64,000 nucleotides of DNA from positions 18,548,428 to 18,612,427 of the forward strand of contig NC_082610.1 of the NCBI RefSeq assembly GCF_030936135.1, read 5' to 3'. Numbering within the stretch: the stretch's first letter is position 1; each line of letters starts with the position of its first letter. Below the pieces are notes generated by a model. That model was not told the DNA's origin and made no database searches. It saw only the letters and a list, made by a program, of their open reading frames with translations. The position numbers and the translations under genes are program-made. Of the stretch, positions 46,976-57,700 are shown in pieces. This DNA is from Gavia stellata. Its lineage: Eukaryota > Chordata > Aves > Gaviiformes > Gaviidae.

Positions 46976-48107
46976 CATAGTCCTCCTAATTCAGACGCAT
47001 TAAAGCTTCCATGGAACAGCTTGTGGGTTCTCTCTAAAACACCGTCTGGCAGGAACAAGAGGAGCCTGGTAGTAGCCCAGGCTTATTTTCTGAATGACTG
47101 CAACAGCATTAAAACCTAATGCCATTAAAACATGCCTGCAATGACGTGTGCCATTAAAACCTAAGAAGACACCCTGAGCTGAATGCACCCTAGCCTGCCT
47201 ATTGCTCTTGCAGATCCCATGGGCTGGGTCTGGAGGAAGCTTGTTCTTCAGGTAGCCCTTCAGAGAGCACCAGGCTCGACCCTCCTCAGGTCCTAAGATG
47301 GAGCCCAGATATGTACCCCTCTATACGACCCCCCTTTCAAAGTCTGTGCAAGTTAGATGCTGGAAAGCAGTGGCCACTTCGGGGCCATCTTGGTCCAAGT
47401 ACAGCTTCCCAGGGCCTCTGCCCTAATGCCTGGCCTCTTTCATGAAGGCAGGAGTGAAGGTCAACTCAACTTCTTGGCTTCCAAGAGAGGTCATCTTCTC
47501 TTGACTTGCCAGGAGGCAAGCTGGCAAGATACCCATGAGCAGGCTCTGATAAAAAGGCAGGTGAAATCCCGTGTGAAGCGGTGGATGTTGGTGAGCAAAC
47601 CTGATTTGGTGGTGTGTCTGATGGGCCCTGAACTAGCTATTGCCATGCGGCAGCAAAACCTTAGAGCTGAGCTAAGCTGCTTCTGTGAAACCATTAGCTC
47701 TGTGCTCGGCAGAGGTCAGAAAAAGCAAATTGAGTGTGAGGAGCTGTTGGGCTGGGAACAGGGAAAGGAGGAGGCATCTTGCCCCGTGCAGGTCCCCGGT
47801 GTGCCTGCCTCTCAAACATGGCACGTCGGGGCTGGCCAGGATGGCAAAAGTCATCTACGCAACAGGCGGCTCTGTAGATGCTCTGACCTGAAAGGCTCCT
47901 AAATGAGGTCTAAATGTGGTGAGAACCGTGGGGAAGGCGATTAGGGAACAGGCATGTATGGCCTCTTCCAGTGCAAGTAGTAAGGGTCACCCAGAGGAGC
48001 CATCGATTAGCAGATTTGGAGCAAACCAGGGGAAGGACATCTTCATCGTAGCTGGCAAACCATTCTGCTCCCTGTCACTGGCCACTGTGCCTGTTAAAAG
48101 CTGACAT

Positions 48108-48210
48108 GGCTTCAAAAAGCAATTAGACAAATTCATGAAAGAAAACTCCACTGAAGGCTATTAAATAGACAGAGAAAACCTCTGACTTGGGCAGCTCTGA
48201 AGCCGCAGAT
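48108..48210 (+). mobile_element. Old CR1-type LINE 3' fragment
   Basis: caattagacaaattcatgaa followed by ccactgaaggctattaaat matches the general pattern of ancient CR1 3' regions (lysine-rich end of ORF2 and following UTR). It is more diverged than the other CR1 pieces here. It ends about 160 bp before the DUSP8 acceptor. Confidence 0.6.
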
Positions 48211-48371
48211 GCCCGCGGGCTGGGAGAACGTACCTAGAAAGTGTGGCTTGTGGCACTCTTATGCTCTTCTGAAGGCATCTTCTGAAGGCCAAGCCCTTGG
48301 GGACTTGGCCCAAGGTGAGTGTTGTGTCCTGCCCAGCTGACTGGTTGTCTTCTCCTTTCCTCTCTTTCCAG

Positions 48372-48547
48372 GTTCAGCACAATGAGTTGGCATCCTGGGT
48401 GTTAGCAGTGTGAGGAGACCAGGACGGGTGCTCCCCTGCTCACCCCTTACCCCCCGGCTCATTCCCCTTGGGGAGACGGGTGCTGGCGTCCCTGCCCTGC
48501 CCTTCCGCCCCTTGCCCCCCACTCGCCATAGAGGGGACGGGCCCGTT
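48372..48547 (+). other. DUSP8: DUSP8 5' UTR in the first coding exon, with a short uORF
   Basis: The acceptor tttcctctctttccag ends at 48371. An upstream ATG at 48382 opens a seven-residue uORF (MSWHPGC) closed by TAG at 48403-48405, 142 bp before the DUSP8 start. It may modulate initiation if this acceptor is used. Confidence 0.55.
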
Positions 48548-48778
48548 ATGGCTGGGGACAGGCTCCCACGCAAGGTGATGGACCCGAAGAAGCTGGCCAG
48601 CCTCCTGAGGAACGGAGCAGAGGGCACCCTGGTCATCGACAGCCGCTCCTTCGTGGAGTACAACTCCTGGCACGTCCTCAGCTCCGTCAACATCTGCTGC
48701 TCCAAGCTTGTCAAGAGGAGGCTCCAGCAGGACAAGGTCTCCATCACGGAGCTCATCCAGCCCGCCTCTAAGATGAAG
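48548..48778 (+). CDS. DUSP8: DUSP8 first coding exon
   Basis: ATG at 48548, donor GT at 48779-48780 (aag/gtaggg), exactly 77 codons, exit phase 0. It encodes the first half of the rhodanese-like domain and the KRR kinase-interaction motif. It ends [12 protein letters not shown], where human ends with a slightly different junction sequence. Confidence 0.97.
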
Positions 48779-51700
48779 GTAGGGGATCTGGCCCTCACCT
48801 TTCCTGGTGGATCCTCGCGCCCTCTTCCCCAGCAGAAAGGGGCAGGGTGAGGGTGGGATGTAGACCGGCCTAAGGGCTGGTCTATGCCTGGTGTGTGCAT
48901 CCTCCTCCTCCATCCCTTGACCCCAGTATCTGCTGGCATCTCTCTGGCACCCTTTGGAGAGCTGGAGCGTGAGCTCATGCAACCACAGGGCTGTCCTCGG
49001 GGACCTGTTCGTTGCCCCCACCCCAGTGACGTGGCACCCTGCTCCAGGAGCCCTCCCCGGGCGAGTCTAACAGGTATATCAGCCTTAGGACTTGTCCTAC
49101 ACCAGCAAACAACCCCCCAAAGCCTTCCTGGAGCTGTAAGCTTAATCCCCTGCTAAAAACTCTTCCCCTCCCCTCTGTCATCTCTAACTCCATTCAGGGA
49201 CATGTAATCCTCCTCCCCTGTGACGCCAGAAGCTCTTATCCGGTGTCATGGCATATTATCTCTCCCAGGCTCCTCTCTCTATCGCTCCTGGTTAAATAAT
49301 AGAAGTGGCTCTGAGCCACGGAGCTGGGCTGGAGCCCCGGCCAGAACAGCGCCGGGTGCCCCCGCGGTGCCGTAGGCCGGATCCTGCCCTCTGCCAAGAT
49401 GCTGCCGGTGGGCACTGGGTTGCGGGATGAGCCGGAGGGTGGTTTGCCATTGCAGCCCGCCCTCCCGCCGGCTCGCTTTTACCGTTCCCCCCCTCCCGCC
49501 TTGTGATTTTATGGCAAAGCGAGGGTAATTCAGGCGATTAATCAAATGCTGGGCCCAGCTGGAGCCATCTGCAGCGTGTCCCCCCCCCGCCACCCCGCGA
49601 AGCCACCGCTGTCCGCATTGGCTGCCGGTGACATCACCCCGCCGGGATCAAGGGGACTCGTAGCGCGGGGGGGCCAGCCTCACGCCAATCTGCTGCGGTG
49701 ATGCTCTGGACTGGGCGATTTGGAGGGGATTGCAGAGACTGATTCCTGAACGGCTTTAGCTGCTCTTAAATCCCCGGGAGAATAAAGCAGAATAATCAGG
49801 TTTTCACAAGCTAGGAGGAGAGCGGTGTGGCCGCCCTCCTCCCGGCGAGGGTCACCTCTGCAGTGGCCGCTGTCACGTGGAGCAGCAGCAGCAAAAGCGA
49901 TGCGCAAGGGGGAGGAAGAAGAGGAGGATGATGGGGAAGGGGGATGCATGGAAGAGTTAACGTCAGCTGATGCCGTCCGGCTGCAAACCTGCAGCTCTGC
50001 AGCCGCAGAGGAGCAGTGACTCCCAAAGGGATCAGCTGGGCTGTCCTGGTGGTCCCTGCTCTGTCCCCATAGAAGGAGCAGTCGCCTCCTCCCTGCTCCT
50101 GGATCGTTCCGTAATGGTCCAGGTACCAGCTGGGGACGTGATTATAACCAGGGATGCTAGGGGGGTGGAGGAGAGGCATTGCCACCGTCTTTAATTCATG
50201 GCTTTTTCCTTTTCTTTTTCTTCTCTTTTCTTTTCTTCTCTTTTCTTTTCGGTATGGCTGAAGTCTCTCCCGGCGCACCCGTGGGCAGGAGGCAGCGTGC
50301 CCCCGCTGCCGCTCTGCGCAGCCCCTGCCACGCTCGCTGCTTGCGCGCTGGCTTTCCCAGCGCACGCAGCCTGGGAATTAATTAAGCTTCAGAGTACCCT
50401 TGTGAGGTTAAGCCACTTGCCCTGGGAAGCTGGAGGAGGGGAACCGGGGGGATCGCAGCCGTATCCTCATCTGGCATAAAGTAGGGGTGGTGGTTGTGGC
50501 TCAGGGTGTCCAAGCCTTTTCGTGCACACACCTGCAAGTTTGTATTTTGGGGTGATGAACTCTCCTCTCCCCCTTTCTCCTTTCCCCCACACCTCTGATT
50601 TCAGCTATTTGGGTTGCGGACATATTTTGGGACCCCCAGAAATCAATAACGGTCTGCTGCCTTGAGGTGCACAGACCCTCAGAGAGAGATGCTAAAAGCT
50701 GGTTTAGACCTCCGTTACCCCCATATCATTTCCCTGCCTCCACCTGCCATCGCTGGCCAACCCCCTCCCCAGCCCTGCTCTGCCCCTGGCTCCCCACACC
50801 GGGGCTGGGGAAGGCGGTGGGGCGAAGCGGGGGGGAACGGGGGGCACGGCTGGCTGTTGGGAGCAGATGGCAGGAAGGGTGACATCAGTGGCGCAATTGT
50901 CCGGCACCATTATTCCTCCTGACGGGCCTCCCGCCCTCCTCCCGTTTCCTGCTCCCGGCCGGCCGAGACAAAGGCGGCCGGCAGCGACGTGGGGCTACCC
51001 AGGCAGGGAAAGGGCAGCCCTGAGCCCCCACCTCGTCCCGCTCCTCCTCGCCTGCCCAGTGCCAAGAGAGCTCGACCTGCGCATCCCGGCTCAGCGATGC
51101 ACCGGGCGGCGATGGCCTTCTGGGGAAGGACGCAGGGGCCGATACAGAGCAAAGCTTTTGGGCAACGCCGCCCGGCTCTCCCCTCCGCTCCTCCCACGTG
51201 CGCGCAGGCAGGGGGGATGACAGCATTTGTCTAATTTGCTTTTCCCAGTGCTTGCACCCCTCTTTTCCGTACCGCTGTTAAGGAAGGGTACCATTAACAG
51301 TGCTTCTGGATGCTGCGGTTTGGAGCGATGCTGTGGGATGACAGCAGCTCCTGGCTGTTTTGCTACGAGGAAAGGAAAGGACCATTTGCTGGTAAAGAAG
51401 AAATGGGGAAAGTAAAAATCCCTTTGGTTTTTTCAATGAAATATGTCTTATGATTGTGGGCATAGCTAAGCCACTGCTCCCCGAGCCCCATTATGCGCCG
51501 TGTCCCGCAGGGCACGTGCATCTTCCCGTGGTGCCCGGCTGGGAAACTGCAGCAGCAATTCCTCTCCCAATTAGCAATAGTCTCCCTCTGCACAAAAAAT
51601 GGTACCAATGTACTGCTCTGGTTTTGTTTTTGAACTCTTCTCCCAATACTAACAATAATAAATTCTCCCAATAATAAATTCCAATAACAACTGGAGTAAT

Positions 51701-54700
51701 TCAGGTCCTTGGTGCAGTTTCGGGGGCAGAGGCTATGGGGAATTCCTGCTTGGGGTTTTTACTAGCATTTCTTGAGGGAAATGTTGAAAATTTCATTTCT
51801 TCAAGATCCCCCTGGAAAGTCTTTCCACCTCTCGACCTCTTCTCGCTTCCTGAAATGTAGCTATCTCCAGAGCAGCTATAGCTGCGGTTTGAGGCATGGC
51901 AAGGGTCTCTTCAGGCGATGGGAATATTTATTTATTTGCATTAGGAGCATGGCTCTGCAAGCAGCTGTTTTGCTTGAGGGAAAGCCGGGGCTTATTTTTG
52001 AGCCGCGTGCTCGGCTGCTCCTTGTGTTGATGGAAGCCCTGTTATTTCAGTGGGGTGATTCACTGTGTTTTGAAACAATATGTGACTGAGACGTCGGTAG
52101 TAATTGGGATAATAAGAATAGCTCACTCTTATCTTAGCTGGGATCACCTGTAAAGCATCATCATCCCTGCTTGGCAGCCGGGGAGGGGCGGAGCAGGGAC
52201 CCGGACTGCCTTGAACCACCCAGTGCCAGGGACCAAACATCCATAAGGGAGTTACCTCCAGCCAGAGCTGGGGAGGGTGATGGGGAGCTCTGGGCTTGGC
52301 GCGAAGGATGGTCTCAGCTGGGGTTTGGTTGGAGCTGTTGGCTGGGTAGTCCCTGCTCCGGGCTGGCCATCCCGCCGAGCCGAGATGCAGGCAGGGAGGA
52401 GGTCTGTCCCTGGGGACGTGCCCTGGGGCACCTCCAGCGCTGGGGTGGGCCAGCAGCTTTTCAAAGGCGCGCACGGGTTTGCAAGCCCCGCTCAACATCT
52501 ACTTGGGGCCAGAAGACTTGCTGTGCCTTGGCCCCACTGTCCCTTGCTGGCTGGATTTGGGGACGCTGTCTGGAGGGTGATGCCTGGGGGTTTGGTTACT
52601 TCAGCAGGCTTGGGGTGATGGGCAACCCCCATGGGAGAGCTCCCACCATGGAGGTGCTGCTCCTCGGAGGGACTCTCCCAAGTGACTAGTGATAGAACGA
52701 GAGGAAATGGCCTCAAGTTGCTCCAGGGGAGGTTTAGGCTGGATATTAGGAAAAATATCTTTACTGAGAGAGTGGTGAGACACTGGAAGAGGCTGCCCAG
52801 GGAGGTGGTGGAGTCACCATCACTGGAGGTGTTGAAGGAACGTGTGGACGTGGCACTGCGGGATGTGGTTTAGTGGGCATGGTAGGGTTGGGTTAATGGT
52901 TTGACTTGATGATCTTACAGGTCTTTTCCAACCATAGTGATTCTGGGGTTCTGTGACTCCTCTGTTGTCAGCCGTGCCCCTGCCCTGTGCCAGCCCCTGG
53001 CAGAGGCAGGAATCTGGCCCTGAGCATCTTTTCAGCTTTACCCTCCTCCTCTGCCCCGCTTAGCTTTTAACTGCCGTACGTTTAAGGCCAGAGAGGGGGC
53101 TGTGCCTTCCCCTGCGTATCAGGAGTGTGCGGGATTAACGGGAGACCCACAGACCTGATTGAACATCTCCCTCTCATTTCCCTTTGTGGAGAGGAGCTGG
53201 GATGCCGGTGCGGGTTCCTTGTGTGCTCCACGAGGGCTCCTGAGGACCATCCTGCAGGCATCCTCGCCCCAGCAAGCGGGGTGTTTATTTTCTGCAGGCG
53301 GGCCATGCAAGGCCAGCGCTTGTTTGGCATTTACATTGAGTGAAACCTTATAACTTTAATAAGATGTAAACCGTGTCGCACATCTCTGCCGTCGCTCAGC
53401 AACCCTGCAGTAATGGCCCAAACAAGGCCTCCCCGTGCGGAGGGAACACTAAATCCTATTGTGGGATAATTCTGCTTGGCCAGAGCTGATATCTCCCCTG
53501 CAGCCACCCTGGCCGGGACTGCACAGCCGGGACGAGCCCCTGCCTCACCGCAGCTTGGTCCCCACCTCACCGTGCTTTTAGGGGAGATGCTTTCGCTGGT
53601 GTGGGGCTTCAGGCTGGGGACTGGGTTTTCGGGATGTGCTAAGGGCTTGCTAGCAGGGCTTGAAGGAATAGCGGCCCTGCTAAGGACTGGCGGGCTCCCG
53701 GCTCCGAGCTGGCTTGGCAGCCACCCTGTTTCCCTCCAGCTGTGCTTGGGATAGCCTCCCGCGAAAGTCCTGCTTCAGGGATGGCTGAGGAAGAGATGCT
53801 GGGGTAGATCCTCAGCTGGTTTACCCCCAGGTGGTTTCGGTCATTTTTCAGTGTCTTATTTTAAAACTCCCACGTCCTTTTCTCTTTCCTCTCATCCTGC
53901 TGCTGCCTTTTCATCCCTCCCATCATCCCGCTGACCTGCGGGGCCAGTTTTGCTCTCCAGTGCCTGGTGCTGGGCCGGGGACAGGCGACTCCTTGAGCTC
54001 CCCGCTTCCTATTGCAGAGCGGCGCGCGGTGCCCCGGCGGGGATTTCTGTTGGTGCGGGGCCGTCCTTCCGCTGCGGCGAGGAGACATGATGAGCTCAGC
54101 GAAATCAGTGCACCCTGCAGTTTTATTTGGATGGCGCTCACGTTGCCGAGCAGGGAAGCACCTGCAGCAGGGTGTGAAAGCAGCATTAATATGGACAGCA
54201 ACCCCGAGCGAATCTGCTCCAGTGGTAAGATAGGGCATGGCAGTGAGACAGCAAAAGGAGGCGGGTGTCCATGTGTGGTTCCTAGTTCAAGTGGTCTCCT
54301 AAAGAGATTTTGGAGAGAGCCGGGCAGCGGGTGGGCGATGGGCGGCTCCAACACAAGCCGAAGGAGGCAGGCGTATGCCATCCACCCGGCTATTCAGCAG
54401 ATGCGCTAAGCCATGCCTCTGTGAGGATTTTTATCTTCTTTTAATGCACGGACCTTCAGGCAGGTGTGGGAACAGCCGGCTGCGCCTTGAGCACTCTCGC
54501 TGCAATCCAGCCATCAGCAGGCGTGGGGGGACTCCTGCCTGCAGACAGCTGCCTGCCTGTGGGGTACCCCACCATCTCACCCGCCCCGCAGACCCTGCAG
54601 CGGCAGCAGGGCTGGGTGCCGTTTGTAAAGTCACGTGAGAGCAGCCCAGGAGCTCCTTTCCCTCTCCCCAGCACATCTCTGCAGCGTGCAAGCCCCGCCA

Positions 54701-57700
54701 CACATTATGAAAGGAAGAAAGAGCCATCCCCCTGAACATCCACCAAGATAAAGAAGAGATTCTCCCTCTCCTTCAGCCCTCAGGGGTGATCCGCAGGAGG
54801 TTTGGGTTGAGCTTCCAGAAGGGTGGTGCCTACAGAGGTGTTACTGTGCTGGGCATGGTGTTTCCAGGCTGAGCCCTGAAAAGCCGTGACTCCAGCCCCG
54901 CTTGCTCCAGCCACCGCACAGGGGCTGTGCTGGAGGTGTCCCTGCCCGCAGAACCACCCCCAAATCCCCATGACACCAGCCAGGCTGCAGAGGAGTATCC
55001 GAGGGCAAAGGTTGGGTGGGGAGGAGGTGGTGGAAGAAGTCGCGGCGACTTCTGGGATGCGGTTAAGTAATGGCAAGCTGAGGGTGGGCGATGGGGAGGA
55101 GTCACCCTATTTTGGGTAGGATGCTCAGAAGTGCTCACAGTTGGTGGGGCTGCTCTGACGGGCATCTGTGCCGACGTACTCGCTCGTAGCTGTGGAGCAG
55201 AGTCCCAGCGTGGCAGGACCCTTCATTTGGTGAGCGAAACTAGCTCGTGAGGACAGCGTGGAGCTAGGGTCTCCTGCTCGTGTGACCGCTAAATTCAGCT
55301 TTGCTTCCCATGGTGGTGTGGGCAGCAGCATCCTCAGCGCTCAGCCTATTTTTCTGACGCCCGGTTTTTGCCCTTCACATGCAGGTGGAGGCGGAGGAGC
55401 ACCAGGATGTGGTGGTCTACGACCAGAGCACACGGGACGTAACCGGCTTGGCTGCCGACAGCTTCCTTTCCATCCTCCTGGGCAAACTGGACAGCTGTTT
55501 CCACAGTGTCTCCATCCTCACAGGTAGGAGCCCTGGGTTACTGCTTCCCTTGGTGCTCGTGCCCTTAGTCTGGAGTTACGGAGCTGTGGCCACATGTGTC
55601 CATCTGCACCCACTTTCCCGGCCACCGGTGGCTGTGGCGTTGGAGGGCAGCCCCGCACACGGACCGCGGAGGCTCGACCCACGCTGGCATTGCATGGTCC
55701 CCCAGTGCATTCATTCCTCACACCGTCCAGCTCCCCACCACTGCGCCTGCCAGCCAGCGTGAAGGGGAGGGGAGGGTACAGCGGGGTCGTGGTGTCACAG
55801 ATGCGGTCACCCAAAAGCTGCTTTCGTTCCCCCATCCTGGCGCTGCTTCATCCCTGGTGAACGTGCCAAGGGCCGGACCCGGTTCGGGCGCTCTGCTCAC
55901 TCTCGCTGCTGTTAAAGGGGAGGCAGGACAAGAAATCCATGGATATGCTGGGAAGGGGAAGGAGGGCAGGGGCAGAGGGTCATCTCTGGATGAGTCAGGG
56001 TCTGCTGGAGATGCTCTCCGGGCACGAGCGTGCAGGCAGGAGGAGGCACACGCTGCCCTAATTACAACCATTCTGCAGAGCGAAATGGGAGGCAGGCGAC
56101 CGATGAATGAAACGCTCCGATGCAGCAGAGAGGAGGAGAAAGAGGCAGTGAACTGCCTAAGGGAGAGTTAAAGCTGCTTTTAATTCCCCATGGCTGGGAC
56201 GGCCGGGTGTCTGCCTGGCTGGCTGCCCACCTCCGAGCTTTCTGCCTGCCGAGGGGTGGGCAGGCGCTGCCCCAGGCAGCCCCTCGATCCCGCTGAGCTC
56301 AGCCAGGCTCCTAGATAGTGCCGAAAGCGCAGAAATGGGGACCATCCCCATTCCCCGAACCCGTCCTCGTCCTGCGGCGACTGGGTCCTGCTTTGGGGCT
56401 GAGATGGAGGGTACTGACGTCTGTGTTCCCGGGGCATTGCAGGGATGGAGGGAGCGGCCGTCCCCGCAAACCCAGCGGCATGACAAACCCTGGGAAGGAG
56501 TAGTTGTGATGGGGAAGGTGGCACAAGCAAGTGGCATTCAGGGAACGTTGCTCGTGCACGGCATGGGTAAGCGCTGTTGAATCAGAGCAGCTGAGTTGTG
56601 ATGGGGAGAACAGAGCAGAGAAATAGCAGGAATAAACCCCCCAGTTCGAGGGTTTCAAAAGCAAGCAGAGACTCCACAAAATCACGTTAAAGCTAATTAG
56701 TGTGGTCCGGGTTGCAGGAGCTCTGCTGAGGCCAGTGCTGGAGGATGCCGCTGTGAGCTTGCTACGGCAGCCCCTGGCCCGCCCCAGCGGCCACGCCGGC
56801 GGCTCCAAGGTCGTCGCGGCATAAACAAGGGCACGGCTTGGCGCACGGAGAGGGAGAAGGAGAAGGCGGATTCGGTCGCATCTGGGAAGGAACCTGCTTA
56901 GTCACCGGGACGGGTCAGGAAACAGCCTTCGTGGTGTGACCCTGGCACCCCCCAACCCGCCGCCGCTTTCCCAGGGCCGGGCGAGGGGCAGCGCTGTGGG
57001 CTGGCTGCAAACCTCCCACCCCGAGTCCTCCTGGAGCGGGGAGAGGGCTGGGTGAGGTGGCCCTGAACGCCCTGGAGCCTTCTCTCTCCCTTGGGGGACC
57101 CCCGTAGTATCGGTACACTCCAGCCGCACGTGCGGCATGCCCCATCAGCCCCATGGCCATCAGCATCGCTGCCGCTGAGCCCCCCATGAGCAAACCTGCA
57201 CCCCGCTTGAGCGCACGCATCCCCCATCTTCAGGGCAGCCATTTCCATCTCCCTGGGCTGCAGGAGCCCAGACCCCCAAGCAGGGGTGCGGCTGTGCTAG
57301 ATGCCAAGGAAAGTTTAAACCTCCCGAATTAAAAGCGCTGCGGGGCCGCAGCCTGATGGGGAATGCGGGCCGCCAGTGGGTGGAAAAAACGGGAACCGAA
57401 ATGTAGAACACTGGGTCATGGCGGCGGCATTTTACATGGAAATCGTGACTGGAAGCGGCTGCGGAGAGCGTCCGGGGGAGGCTGGGCAAGCTTGCCGACA
57501 CGCGCAGCTTCCTCCTGCCTGCGCTGTGGGCAGCAGCCGGGTTGTTCTAGAGGCAGCTCTTGGGAGGTCTGAGGGGGCATGTGAGGGCCGGGCCTGATTC
57601 TGACCCCTTGCCCTGGGGGGGTTTAACCCCTCGGTCTGTCTGCTCTGGGCTCAGGCACCTCGTCCTTCCCCAACCCATCCCGTGTCCCAAAAGAGGTGCT

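Larger units (their letters stand above)
34451..48371 (+). other. DUSP8: Probable DUSP8 intron 1
   Basis: About 14 kb between the CpG island and the first coding exon. It contains one short CR1 tail (38560-38636), a possible ancient amniote repeat (46913-46975), an older CR1 fragment (48108-48210) just before the exon, and a block with several TAATT cores (46.2-46.5 kb). No coding exon is recognised. Its status as an intron depends on exon 1 lying in the CpG island. Confidence 0.6.
48779..55384 (+). other. DUSP8: DUSP8 intron 2 (6.6 kb)
   Basis: GT-AG, ending in cccttcacatgcag. It contains a CpG-rich zone (49.5-51.2 kb) with a second NF-Y plus CRE module, a pyrimidine simple repeat (50201-50250), a CR1 tail (52681-52958) and a small AT-rich direct repeat at 51654-51690. 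No further exon is recognised. Confidence 0.85.

Noticed and set aside
52631-52873. 80-codon frame ending ...[13 protein letters not shown]...
   Set aside because: The second half is the decayed end of CR1 ORF2, not a host gene.
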